From Zizania palustris (Eukaryota; Streptophyta; Magnoliopsida; Poales; Poaceae), in the NCBI GenBank assembly GCA_019279435.1, contig JAAALK010000289.1, forward strand, positions 53,695,164-53,759,163: DNA of 64,000 nucleotides. The letters run 5' to 3'. Positions within the stretch are counted from its first letter, which is position 1. The number at the start of each line of letters is the position of its first letter. Positions 31,957 through 43,372 of the stretch are shown piece after piece. The notes beneath the pieces are model-generated. The model had not been told where the DNA came from. It did no database searches and worked only from the letters and a program-made list of their open reading frames with translations. A program made the position numbers and the translations under genes.

Positions 31957-33226
31957 TGTTGATAGCAAAAAATGGCATTAATGGTTAAGATTATCAAAAT
32001 ATCAATTTTTGTAATTTGGGTCGAAAATACACATGTCCCAGGTTGGGCCGAAGCCCTACAGGGCCAAAATCCCACCAGTCTATGGGCTTCGAAAGCTTCC
32101 AGCAAGCCTGCAACCTTCGTCCCTAAGGCCTTCGGAGGCCCACCCCGCCGAAGCTTCGGCCCAAGGAGTAGTTTTTGGTGGGCCTGGCTGAAGGCCCACT
32201 TCGGGCAGAGATAGAATTGAATCCGATTCTGGCTAAGTGTTTATCTCTACGCGTGATTCAGCCGAGTCATAATAGATTAGACTTAGAGATTAGAAGTCTA
32301 GCCCTATAAATATAGGGGTGAGGCCAATTCAGAAGACCCCCCAACAAAATCAACCACAAAGCCCTAGCTTTGAATCATACTTTACTTTATCTTTACTTTT
32401 CTGTATTCTTGGTGGGTTTGCCTAGAAGCCCTCCGACGACCACTTCGGAATAGTGGTAATCCTTGTTACTTTGCCTGTAAAGTATCTGTTAATCTACATA
32501 ATAGATTGTTATCGCCTTGTTACTTCGCCTGTGAAGTACCCGCTAATCTGCGTAACAGATTGCTACCTTCGCCCCTAGTGCAACACTTAGCAGAATTCGG
32601 TCCTCAGGCTGAATTGGTACTTTGAATCTACTCTGTTGCAGGTTACCTACATTCAGAGCTACTCCGCCGGAGGTGTTCGGAGCTGAGAGATTGGTTTCGG
32701 AGGTTGCCAGAACACCCTTTGGCGAGATCTTTGCTTCGACCGCGCGCCAACACGCTTCACCAACAGACTTCATCACGACAGGCTTCGCCACATTCGTACT
32801 CCACTCCGAACGAAGTCGCACTCATGCGTCGCACCGAAGTCATTATTCTGTATCTTACTATATCGGAGACTTCGCACCAAACCCCACTGTTCGGAGGTGA
32901 TTGTCGCGTCTAGATCCGTAAGGAGTTCATCTTCGGCCAGAATAGTACGAATGCTGAAGGTACCCTTCGGCGACACCCTTCGCACTATACTTCGAATCAG
33001 TCAAGATCCGCTCGGTTTGCTGATTTGTTATATTTAATATATTTTTTGGCTAATTGGATTATTTTTGTGTGATCTGATTACCTGGCGACTCCACCCCCTT
33101 ACCATGGTTAAGTGTAGTCAGAACGCGACGTCAGTGCTATGTTACGCTTAGGCTTGTCCCTAAGTATCCGCACACTTTTGGATCGTCGAACTGACCCAAG
33201 TGCGGGGGCATGTTTTCGTGTCAACA
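31957..33226 (+). repeat. 3' LTR of B (1270 bp)
   Basis: It starts TGTTGATAGC directly after the purine-rich GGCAGGGGGCATG and ends TGTCAACA. A TATA box, TATAAATA, is at 32305-32312. The same LTR family occurs at 41249-42605, 50360-51640, 59109-60462, and diverged at 54865-55758 and 36944-37837. The next five bases are AAGGC, the unmatched right target copy. Confidence 0.9.
32305..32312 (+). promoter_or_regulatory. TATA box in 3' LTR of B
   Basis: TATAAATA followed by GGGGTGAGGC; conserved in the other LTRs of this family except E's right LTR, where it is deleted. Confidence 0.68.
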
Positions 33227-36200
33227 AAGGCATTGCCGGAGGCAGCGTCCACGCCTGCTTTTGACGATGGCCTTCATCTATCCATGCTTTCACTGTTGTC
33301 TGACCTTCAGCTTTCCAGGATGCTTGAAAAGCCTCCCAAGCTATGGCGACATACGGTGAAGGGGCCAATAGCCGATCGCCCGCAAAACTGGCGGGTGCCA
33401 CGACCACATCCGGCGCAACGGAAATTTTGATGTCCTCGAAGTGGTGAAGTACACCGAGTGCGGCTACTTGTTCGGAGATCTCTCCATACCAAGTCCCCGA
33501 AGTCTTCATGGTCTTCATCGCTGCTTGGATCATCTTTAGCTTTCGGGCCAAAGGTTCGTTCGTCGATGAGGAAGAAGCACAAGATGTCCCAAAGTATTCC
33601 AGGATGCCTCGAAGGACGTCCATGGTCTCGGAGGCCATAATTCTGCACTTTACCCGTTCCGCAACCATGGCCTCTAACGAAGCCCGCAAGTCATGGACCA
33701 GAGTGCTGAGCTCGGCTATCTTCATCATGAGGACAGTCTTCTGAGCAAGGAGTTGTCATACCTCATCGGCTGAACGTTGATGCACTTCCCAAAGCCATAT
33801 GGCTTCAGCTCCGGAGACTGCTCGCGCCTCTCGAAGACTTTCGACTTCGGCCCGGAGTACCACCCGCTCAGTCAGAAGCTCTTCATTCACAGCCTCCAGC
33901 TCTGCCTTCGTGCTCCGCTCTGCACAGACTGTCTCCTCCAAGTTTGAAGCCCTGCCCTCAAAGTTGGCAAGGTCTCTTGGAGGGCCGTTACCTTCTCTTT
34001 GAGCCAGTTAGATTCATGCTCATTGGAAGTCGTAGCAGCATGGACAAGAATAATGTGCTGCCAAAAAGAAAGGTGAGTATGCTATGTACTTTGAATAAAA
34101 TTAACTTATGCAGGTGTATCGTACCTGATAGGTGGCCCGTTCAAGGGTGGTGCCTAGCTTCGACCCTTCAGCCTCGCTTATCGCGAAGACCAACTCGATC
34201 TCACCCACCTCTCGGCTAACTTGAGCCAAGGGCTCCAATAAAGGTCAAAGACCTATCCTCCGCTCGAGAAAAGGGGCCAAGAGGGGGAGCCTCGCCAAGG
34301 CGCTCCGGTCGCCATCTGTAGGAGAAGGCCCCGAGCGAAGGGAAGCATCCTTCCGTAGACTGCCCCCCATCGGTTGACTCGGATGGAGTCAACCCCGCTG
34401 CGGGAACATGCATTGGCCAGGATTTGCCTTTTCCCTTCCTACGGGCCATCACCTGCGCCGGAGTCGTCACCTACACCGGAGCCGTCTCTAGTTCCAGAGC
34501 CATCTCCTTCACCAGAGCCGTCTTTCGCGCCGGAGCCACCTCCACTGGAGTTGATTCTATAAACACAAAGGTATGTACCATTATTTAAATGTTGCAGGTA
34601 AAAAATGAAGCCAAGCTCAGTTGGTAAAGGTGTACCTCCACCACCCCGCTGCCGAAAAGGCACCAAACTACTCAGATGTTCGAACATCCCAGTGAAGTCC
34701 TCGTCGGACTCCTCGGTAGATTGGATAGAAGAAATGGCCGTAGAGGTCCCCTCAGCTGCTACAACCACCATGTCATCCGAGGCGAGACCCTTTGTTTACA
34801 GGGTTTGAACCCCTTCGGCCTCGACTCTGCCTTCATCACGAACCAAGACCTCTATTTGGCTCTATGGAGCGACCTCAGCATCCACCTTCCCGAGATCGCC
34901 CCTCTTCATTCAGCGCTACTTTTGCGCCATCTTGGATGAGAGTCTCGGTTTCCGTCCGAGAACCCCCTTCATCATCTCTCGCAAGCAAAGGCTCAAACTC
35001 CTCCACCATCTGTGCATCTGCATCCTCTTCCTCCTCGGACCTCTCCGGTGATGAAGTTGGAGACTTCGAAGGAGTACGAACCTTCGGCTTGTGGGCCACC
35101 TTATTCATTGGAGTCTTCACCGTGTCGGAGACCCCTGCATCGGCCTTCCTTTTTCTTGGCACCGGTTCTACCATATACCAATCTAGTAGGACTGGGGGCT
35201 CAACCCCGAGTACACTCCATACTCGGTTGAACCGCTCCTAGTTCCCAACCAGCTTCACCCTTCGCTCCTTCTCCATGAGTGAAGGAGCTTCAAGAACCTT
35301 CTCCTAGTTCCGGATTTAGCGTCATCCGTGGAGCTAAAAAGATAAGATATCATATGTTAGTTCAATAAACTTAAATCAATGTCTATACAAAACAATTTGA
35401 TGTAGGATATGCGGGAAACATACCTACAGAGTTTGAGGAGATTTCCCAAAGTCCCCCCCTCGGGTTCTCTTCGAAGATGATAGGCACGTTAGCCATGAGA
35501 GGAGGAATTCGGAGGGCTATGAATTCCTCCGCCGAATCGCGCATACTCATGCGTCGACTTATGGTGCACAACAGCCGGAGGCGTACCTGAAGTTGGCTCG
35601 TCTCCGGATTAATGTCTGCCTCCCTCTGGTACATGATTTCTTCCAGGGGCCCCACCAAGACGGAGGTCATGCCCACCTCCGCATAAAACCATCAGAGGAT
35701 CCAATCTGAGTACCATCGATCGTTAATGGCCTTCACTTGGAACTTGTCTTGAAACTCATCCTGAAGCTGGAAATTTATGCTTCTAAAGGCCACCACCATG
35801 TTCTCTCCACCAGGTCCGGTATACGTCTTTGGTTGGCAGGAAGCTTTGGGTAGGGCCACGAAGATCTCCACTCTCCCTGCACACCCTTCGGCCCGCAAGG
35901 CCCATTCGAATATGGCCAAGAGAGAAATGGCATCCGGGGAAAGCTGAGGGAGCTTCACGTGGAACAAGTCCAATACCTCCACGAAGAAGTCTACAGAGGG
36001 GAGCCCGAGCCCGGCTTCAAAAAAATCTTCGAAAACCACGACTTCGCCCACTTACTGTACTGGAATAACTTCTTTCCCAGGGGCTCACACCTTCACTTTG
36101 GGCCCTAGCCTCCCAGAATCTACTTCGGTTATGGTTTTCTTTGAGCAGGTTGACGCCCCCAAGCAATATGACTAATCCATGTACTTGGTGGAGGCCGGTC

Positions 36201-36330
36201 AAAGATCCCTAGGACCGGTGGGCCGAGGGTTCTCTGAGGATCCCGCCATTGCCACTACCGCTGCCGCCATGGCCTGCTGCTAAGCCAATGTCGAGGCCGA
36301 CACAGGCCCCTTGGAACTGGTTCTCGCCAT
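33227..36330 (-). pseudogene. Antisense spliced gene of C (Transposase_28-type), truncated
   Basis: Minus strand from ATG 36330 (MARTSS, like A's MARTSH): exon 1 36330-35424, exon 2 35333-34636, exon 3 34555-34125, exon 4 34057 to 33227, where B cuts it. Exon 1 has the PF04195-like region FFEAGLGLPSVDFFVEVLDL and SMRDSAEEFIALRIPP. Exon 2 has the basic VPRKRKADAG patch. Exon 4 has a coiled-coil-like part. Introns are GT-AG at the same three positions as A with lengths 90, 80 and 67 bp. Stops and frameshifts make it a pseudogene. Confidence 0.78.
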
Positions 36331-36428
36331 TGAATGAAGTTGGAAGATTTGAGAATGGAAACTGGAGAAGGAGAAAAGAGAGTTTACAGAGTAGTTGGTA
36401 ACGTGCCTCAAAATCACTATTCTCCCCC

Positions 36429-36436
36429 TTTTTATA
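36429..36436 (-). promoter_or_regulatory. TATA box of the antisense gene in C
   Basis: Minus strand CTATAAAAAGGGGG, about 100 bp upstream of ATG 36330, the same spacing as in A. Confidence 0.7.
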
Positions 36437-36839
36437 GCCTTTGAAGTCCCTTGTGCCATACATTTTGAGACAACATTTTGGTTGCTTCATTTCGGTTTTG
36501 ACGCCATTATGACATGCGGGGCCACTACAGTGAAGACTTAAAACTGTCGTTTGATCGTGCAACTGTTAGGCTCCTTATAGAGTAACCACTCTTAATTGGG
36601 TCTAATGGCTCTAAGAGCCAACAATAATTTTGGGTTCAGCGAGCTCCCGATTCTGAAGCTGCCCTTCGAACGCCTCCGACCAGATCCTGGGTCCAGAGAG
36701 TTCTCATTTCCAAAGGCATTACTACAAATGGTTGTAAGGACTTTTGATTTTTTCTATGTCCTAAGCATGAAAATATTTCTTGCGTATACTACTCTCCTCA
36801 TTGCACATGTTATTCGGAGAGACGCATTCGAGGGTCTAC
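36437..36839. other. Antisense-gene upstream region and polypurine tract of C
   Basis: No ORF supported. It aligns loosely with 23590-23981 of A and ends in GAGGGTCTAC before the LTR, where A has GAGGGGCTAC. Confidence 0.5.
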
Positions 36840-36943
36840 TGTTGGGGGAAAATACTTTATCCTCAACATCATTCAAAATCTCTGAAGATAAAAGGAAGTT
36901 AGAAGCCCTGATATTTGGAGGTCCTAACAGCCATCAAGACTCC
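36840..36943 (+). repeat. First ~104 bp of an A-type LTR (C)
   Basis: It starts TGTTGGGGGAAAAT like A's LTRs, then diverges. It is cut at 36943 by the TGTTGAC start of F. Confidence 0.65.
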
Positions 36944-37837
36944 TGTTGACGCTAAGACGCGTCCCCGTACTTGGGACGATTCGACGTCCAAAAGAATCGC
37001 AACGATACCGACGTCGCATTTTTACTACCCTAAATCGTGATAAGGGGAATGGAGTTGCCAGGAAATCAGATAAATAATTAGTATTTAAATCCAATTGGCC
37101 GAAGTGTACTGTAGCAAATAAGTAAAATAAAGTAAAATACCTAAATTGGCCATGGGAGGCCGATTCTGGGCAAAACAGAGGGTCGGTCAGACCAGCCTTA
37201 AGGGGCCATTCAGACTGCTTGTTGCTGAAAATACCATGACGAATGTGGCACGGCACAACCCGGTCAGACCGACGTGCAGCGCTCGGTCTTACTGGGGGTC
37301 AAAAGCTTCACGCGTGCGCGTTGCAGGGCTTGGCGTGACCAGCGATGGAAGTCCCGGTCGTACCGATGTGGGATCGTCGGCCGAACTGACCATTGTTGAT
37401 GTGGTCTGTTGACGGCGGCATGCAGCAGTCAGACCTGGGGTCTACCGTCGGTCAGACTGGGGGTCTACCGTTGGTCAGACCAGCCGAACAGATCTGTTTT
37501 CTCCCGTTTGCCGTAAACGTCGTAATTGAACTCCAATCTTTACCAAACCTTGCGGGGATGAAGTTGGGGCCGTGTTCTCTGCAAAACAATGGAAAATTAA
37601 GGTCAATTCGGCCTAGAAACAAAATTGTCATGTGCAGCCAAATAAAAACCGATAAAAAGGGTAGTAATCTGTTACGTGGATTAATGGGAGGTTCACAAGC
37701 GAACCAGCAAGGAATACCATGATTACTAACGCGGTGGATGAAGGGCTTACAACGCAAACCCACGAATATGTATGAACTAATGCGAAAAAGTAAAGTAGTA
37801 TGATTCCAAAGCTAGGGCTTTGTGTAGGGGTCGATTG
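36944..37837 (-). repeat. F: B-family-like LTR fragment, minus strand
   Basis: It begins TGTTGAC and has the CCCCGTACTTGGG and GGAGTTGCCAGG marks seen at the minus-strand start of B-family LTRs (41249, 50360, 59109). It reaches AAAGCTAGGGCTTTGTG, then ends at 37837 before the TATA region. The middle (37170-37490) is unlike B's LTR and holds many GGTCAGACC-type palindromes. It joins directly to gag of D. Confidence 0.72.
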
Positions 37838-39570
37838 TGTTGTCCTCTGGATCGGACGCTTTAAAACTTATACTATTTTCTCTCTCACTATCTGGCACCG
37901 CTTTCACTTGGTTTTTGGCGCTCCTGCCGAACTCTATCCAAACATGGGCTAAATTAGAACAAAAATTCCACGACTACTTTTACACTAGTGAAACAAAACT
38001 TAGGATTTCACACTTGACATCAGTTAGACATAAATCTAGCGAGAGCGTCTCTGAGTATATCAAGCGTTTTTGAGATACTAGAAACCAGTGTTTTAGTCTT
38101 AATAATTAAGAAAGGGATTTGGCGGATCTAGCTTTCAGTGGGTTGCGCTATGAAATTAAAGAAAGACTAGACAACCAACACTTCTTAGAAGTTAGCCAAG
38201 TCTTACAATAGGCTCTGGTCCAAGAAGGCCAAGCCAAGGATAAAAGGTTCATTAAGACGTTTAACAAACCTAGGGCTGAAGTCCACATGATGGAGCACTC
38301 CGATGAATAAGAATCAGAGGAGGAAGATTCGGCCGACATGTATGCAGCCAAATGGGTTTGGAACGCTAAGAGCAAACCTGTTACTTGCTCCAAGTTACGG
38401 CCGTATCCCACCAAGAATCGGCCTAGCGAAGTCAAGTACTCATTTGATATAACTAAGTGTGATAAAATATTTGACTTCCTCTTGAAGAACAAGCTTCTCA
38501 GGTTCCCTAAAGGCCAAGTCATTCCATCTGCCGATGAGCTAAAGAAACACCCATACTGTAAGTGGCATGATTCACATTCACATTATACTAACGACTGCAA
38601 TGTTTTTTGTCAACAGGTTCAATCAGCCATAGAGGAAGGACGATTGAAGATAGACCCTAGTCCAAAGATGAAGCTGGACAAAGACCCCTTTCTCGTGAAC
38701 ACCATCAACCTCAATGAAAAGAAAGTGTTGATTCGGCTGGAGCAGGCAGAGTCAACTAAAGGGACAGCGGTCATTATTGGAGAATCACACACACGCACAC
38801 TCGTACCTAAGAACCCTGAAGTAGGAGTGTGGAAGCGGAATGTTAACACATCTCCTTCGGGTAGGGCTCACAAGAGGCCGAAGGTGACATATCAAATGCT
38901 GTTAAACAAGCACCAAAGAAAAGCTAAGGAAATAGGCCCTCGTGCAAAAGGGCTAAGTCAACCGAAGGGGCCAAAGCAGTCGAAGGGTGGCTTCAGACCA
39001 CAGTGGCCGAACCCTCCGTGTGATGACTTCGGGCTGTAGTGGCCAAACACTCCCTATGGTGGCTTCGGACCCTAGTGGCCGAACCCTCCATATAGGGGCT
39101 TCAGACCCTAGTGGCCGAACCCTACGCAACACAAGTTTGGACCCCAATGGTCGAGCCCGGCTCCGCTCTGGACGAACCCTCCGGTAGGAAGCTTTGGCCC
39201 GAAATGGCCAAACATAACTCTGGGCTGGCAGGACCCTTCGTTGATATGGTCCGAAATGCCATCGACCTAGCCGAACCCCCCTCCGGGTCATGGGTTCGGC
39301 TCATAGTGGGCGAAGCCACTAGAGCCACCGATGCCTCCGCCATACAATTGGACGGGGACCCCGTGGGCTTCGTACGTATCACAATCAGAGTACCCTCCGC
39401 AACATAACACTGCCCCTTGTTTTCCTTCTGAGTATTATAATTGGCAGGGACAAATAGACGAGACGGAAGGAGACATCGTTCACAGGCTGTCCGTAGTACC
39501 TCCGAATCGACTCGCACATGACAAAGCCAGGGGAGATGAGCATGAAGAGGCGAAGGATAGGGAGTTATAA
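37838..39570 (+). pseudogene. gag: Gag and linker of D
   Basis: It starts inside Retrotrans_gag (DALKLILFSLSLSGTAFTWF). Stops are at 38071, 38107, 38209 and 38308, all in a frame otherwise matching B's gag. The TAG at 38209 stands where B has CAG. The C-terminal part 38338-39039 is open, with a CKWHDSHSHYTNDC knuckle. The GGFGPQWPN repeat region follows with several TAG codons, then the PPYNWTGTPWASYV linker. Confidence 0.82.
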
Positions 39571-39989
39571 GCTATCACAGTCAGAATAGGGTCTCAGGAA
39601 GTCCCAATCCCGAAGACCTCCTCGTCGAAGCTCGACTGAGGTAAGTCCCCTACTCCAGCTTAAGCCAGCACCAGAGCCTGGTCTGACCGGCCAAACGAGG
39701 TCGGTCCGATTGGCAGGGTCTGCAGCGAAGGTCTCTTCGATTATGAAGTACACGAGGCCGACCTGGGTAGTACCCCTTTGGCCAAAAATCACAGAGACAG
39801 GACAGTGGCGCTTGGTACTAAGCCACAACCATCTTGGGCACCTCTAGGTATGTCCAAATCATAGAAAAGGCGTCTCCAATGCCTACGGGCACAGGAGATG
39901 CGTGAGAAGAAAGCCGAGGATAAGAGAGACGCCATCTTTGAGGAAATCCACCCTTGGCCAACGATGAGACATGTATGGAGGATCAATCC

Positions 39990-40742
39990 GGTGAGATAAC
40001 CAACCCGGCTCCTAGTCCAAGCAACGACGATGACTACTCACTTGTCTCTGAGGGACCTGCACCTTAGGCGATGGACATCAATGTCGTCATGCTGACCGCC
40101 GAATTCACCCTACCACAGGACGAGGCAGAGGTCGCTCAGTTGAACCTCGACCCGTGCAACGCTATTTTTTAGAAACCCAAGGATATGGCTCGCCATCTAA
40201 AGCCTTTCTACATCAAAGGTCACATTGACGGGAAGCCGATCTCCTGAATGCATGTTGACGGTGGCGCCACCGTTATCCAAATGCCTTACTGGCTATTGAA
40301 GAAACTTGGCAGGGACGAGGACTTGAAGAAAACTAACTTAATGCTCAACGGCTTCAACGGCGAGAGTTCTGAGGCCAAAGGCATACTCTTCATGGAGTTG
40401 ATAGTAGGCAACAAGATGTTTCCGACTACATTCTTCATCGTTAACGTGCAAGGTAACTACAGTGTGCTGCTCGGGCATGACTGGATTCATGCAAACAGCT
40501 ACATTCCTTCTACTTTTCACCAATGCCTGATTCAATGGGATGGCGATGAGGTAGAGGTCATACTAGCAGACACTTCGGCCCAAGTAGCATTGGTTGACGT
40601 GTCTATTGACGCCATCCACAACAAAGTAGAATGTCTATCGGGTAGGGATCTTTCGGATTATGACTTCGTTAGCGTGTCCGGAGGACGTTTCGTACCAGTG
40701 TCTGTAAAGCCAGCTGGTGTAGCACGACTATTTCTAAATTAG
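39990..40742 (+). pseudogene. pro: Aspartic protease of D
   Basis: Broken start with PSNDDDYSLVSEGP. The active site VDGGATV (Asp codon 40257) comes just after a TGA at 40246. Then follow YSVLLGHDWIHANSY and a linker with FVSVSGGRFVPVSVKPAG to 40742. It is homologous to the inverted B copy 28868-29431. Confidence 0.8.
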
Positions 40743-40962
40743 TGGTCATGTCTAGCAGAAGTAATCTAGATTGGCTAAAGTCTCGTGTAGAGCAGTATCG
40801 GTATGCTAAAAACGGTATTGCCGAGGCCATCGAAGACTTTAGCAAAGTAGAGAAATTAGGACAAGGTTTTGAGTCGGCCAATCCTTTAGAAGAAATTGAC
40901 ATAGGCGATGGTACCATTCCAAGGCCGACTTTTGTAAACCAACATTTGCAGGCTGATGAGAG

Positions 40963-41248
40963 ATGGCCGAAGTAATAAAGCTGCTTCGGTCATACGTCGA
41001 TTGTTTCGCATGGGAATATAGTGAGATGCTCGGATTAAGCCGTGAGCTCGTGGAGCATCGGCTACATATTAAACCCAGATTTAGGCCTTATAAACAGCCT
41101 CCGCGTCGCTTTAATTTGGCCATCTATGACCGAGTTAAAGAAGAAGTGGAGCAATTACTTAGGGCTAAGTTTATTAGGCCATGCAGGTATGCTGAATGTG
41201 TCGCTAACATTGTGCCTGTAGAAAAGAAGGGGAGCGGCAAAATACAAG
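40963..41248 (+). pseudogene. pol: 5' part of reverse transcriptase of D, cut by E
   Basis: It encodes YVDCFAWEYSEMLGLSREL, then RFRPYKQPPRRFN and NIVPVEKKGSGKIQ, the N-terminal RT fingers region. At 41249 E's LTR begins, and the reading frame runs into LTR sequence. RT resumes at 51641. Confidence 0.85.
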
Positions 41249-42605
41249 TGTTGGCACGAAAACGTGCCCCCGCACTTGGGTCAGTTCGACGATCCAAAAG
41301 TGTGCGCATACTTAGGGATAGGCCTAAGCGTAACACAACACTGACGTCGCGTTCCGACTACCCTTAACAGTGGCAAGAGGGTGGAGTCGCTAGGTAATCA
41401 GATTACACAAAAATAATCCAATTAGCCGAAAAGAAATATATTAAACAGAATAAATCAGCAAGCTAAGCGAAGTCTAACTGATTCGAACTATATTGCGTGA
41501 AGGGTATCGCCGAAGGGTACCTTCAGCGTCTGATGCGAAGGGTCCTGCCGAAGGGTGCCTTCGGTGTTCGGACTAATCTGGCCAAAGGTGGGTTACGAAC
41601 AGATCTCGACGTGACAATCACCTCTGAACAGCGGGGTTCAGCGCGAAGTCTCTGACATGACAGAAATATCCTAGCGCAACGCACCGTCGTGACTTCATCC
41701 AGAGTGAAGTATGGCATGGCAAAGCCTGACATGATGAAGCCTACTGCGGAGCATGCTGTCACGTGGGACTTGGTCAAACCAACAATGGCCTAACGGTCCG
41801 ACACGGGTAATTGAAGCAATGTTCCCACTGAAGTGTGTTCTGGCAACCTCCGAAACCAGTCTCCTGGCTACAGATACCTCCGGCGAAGGGGCTCCGAGCG
41901 TGTAAACTTGCAAACAGAACAGAGTTCAAGTGCCAATTCGGCCTAAGGACCGAATCTGCTAAGTGTTGCATTAGGGAAACGAAGGTAGCAATCTGTTACA
42001 CAGATTAGCGGATACTTCACAGGCTAAGTAACAAGGCGATAGCAATCTATTACGTAGATTAACGGATACTTCACAGGCGAAGTAACAAGCATTACCACTA
42101 TTCCGAAGTGGCCAGCGGAGGGCTTCCAGGCAAACCCACGAAGGTTGTAGAAAAGTAAAGATAAAAGTAAAGGTACGGTTCAAAGCTAGGGCTTTGTGTT
42201 TGATTTTTGTTGGGGGGGTTAATTAACTAGCCTCACCCCTATATTTATAAGGGCTAGTCTTCTAATCTCTAAGATTAATCTATTAAGATTCGGCCTAATT
42301 ATGCGTAGGCATAAAATTAGCCAGAATCAAACTCAAACTCTATCTCTAGAATTCAGCCCAAAGTGGGCCTTCGGCCAGGACCGCCGAAGCTTGCTCCTCG
42401 GGCCGAAGCTTCGGTGAGGCAGGCCTCTAAAGGCCTTCGGCCGAAGCTAGCAGGCCTGTTGGAAGCTTCCTAAGCCCATAGCTCCATGGGCTTTTGACCC
42501 TGTAGGGCTTCAGCCTGATCCAGGACATGTGTATTTTTGGCCCAAATTACCAAAATTGATATTTTGACAATCTTAACCAATTAATGCCATTTTTTGCTAT
42601 CAACA
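41249..42605 (-). repeat. 3' LTR of E (1357 bp)
   Basis: On the plus strand it starts TGTTGGCACG and ends GCTATCAACA; read on the minus strand it runs TGTTGATAGC to the end. Its TATA box (minus TATAAATA) is at 42249-42242. It keeps the segment around that box which the other LTR lacks. Confidence 0.9.
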
Positions 42606-43218
42606 CATGCCCCCTGCCTTTTAGTGAACTAAGTGAACTAAAGCATAACGGTCTAAGGAAGATACCTCTCATATCGGCCTTTCGACACTTCCAAGCCGTT
42701 TGCCACACACTTAGGAAATACCTTTTCAAGTATCTGCCATTCAAAGCTCTTCGAAACCACTCTCCTTGTAGAGATTCTAACACATATGCATTACCTGGAG
42801 TGATTTCGGCTATTTTGAAAGGGCCTTCCAAACTAGTTGACCATTTACCAAATTTAGGGCTCTTAGTGCCTAAGGGCAAAATCGTCTTCCAAATAAAGTC
42901 ACCTACTTAAAATGTTTTTGGTTTAACCTTCTTATTGTAGGCTTTAGCTACTCTCCTCTTGTCTATTTCTATAGCTTATAAATACCTTAGCTTCTTATCG
43001 GTCACTTCTTCTAGATTATCCTTGAAAAGAGTCTCATATTCATCGACCGATAAGCCATCTTTCTTTAGAACTCTTAAAGAGCCAAGATCTACTTCTACAG
43101 GTAGAACGACTTCCTGTCCACATACTAGCTCATATGGACTAACTTTGGTAGCACCGTGCTTTGCAATTCTACAAGCCCATAGCGCCTCGGAAAGTACTTC
43201 ATGCCACCTTTTAGGGAA
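42547..43218 (-). pseudogene. pol: Integrase C-terminal part of E
   Basis: Minus strand: TKSPKFGKWSTSLEGPFKIA and NAYVLESLQGEWFRRALNGR, ending WQTA, preceded by the linker region to 43218. The coding part is about 42690-43218; the first bases of the interval are LTR read-through. A MITE at 43219-43364 separates it from the core. Confidence 0.78.
43210..43218. repeat. 9-bp target duplication of MITE, left copy (TTTAGGGAA)
   Basis: Identical to 43365-43373. Removing the insert and one copy restores the integrase sequence seen in B and D. Confidence 0.9.
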
Positions 43219-43364
43219 GGGTTAATTTTTTCTGTGCCATTACGATTTTTACGGTTTGCCAAAATACCATCATTGTGTCACTGCCAGATGGGGGCCGCCA
43301 CAGTCACTGACAGTGGCATGTAGGCAATTTCTGAAAATTATAATGGCATGTAAGTAATTTTCCC
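43219..43364. mobile_element. 146-bp MITE, Mutator-like
   Basis: The insert starts GGGTTAATTTTTT and its other end, inverted, starts GGGAAAATTACTT. In ungapped alignment 22 of the first 31 bases agree, including a shared TGCCATTA block. The perfect 9-bp duplication is diagnostic of Mutator-like elements. It lies in E's integrase and must be younger than E. Confidence 0.85.
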
Positions 43365-43372
43365 TTTAGGGA

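Larger units (their letters stand above)
24442..33226 (+). mobile_element. B: Tat-lineage Gypsy element, 5'-truncated and internally inverted
   Basis: It lacks its 5' LTR and the first part of gag. Order on the plus strand: gag (24477-26980), then protease, RT and gypsy RNase H on the MINUS strand (29800 back to about 27035), then archaeal-type RNase H and integrase on the plus strand (29840-31869), then a 1270-bp 3' LTR (31957-33226). Relatives D and E show the normal order, so an internal segment of about 2.77 kb has been inverted. It lies against antisense-gene sequence of element C on the right. Confidence 0.85.
33227..36943 (+). mobile_element. C: 3' portion of an A-like Tat element (antisense gene, PPT, LTR start)
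   Basis: It carries the minus-strand gene (33227-36330), a TATA box, a polypurine tract near 36815-36835 (GAGAGACGCATTCGAGGG) and the first ~104 bp of an LTR beginning TGTTGGGGGAAAATAC at 36840. It is the same arrangement as 20.3-24.0 kb of A, so C is an independent member of the family. B's LTR cuts into exon 4 on the left; F interrupts the LTR on the right. Confidence 0.83.
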
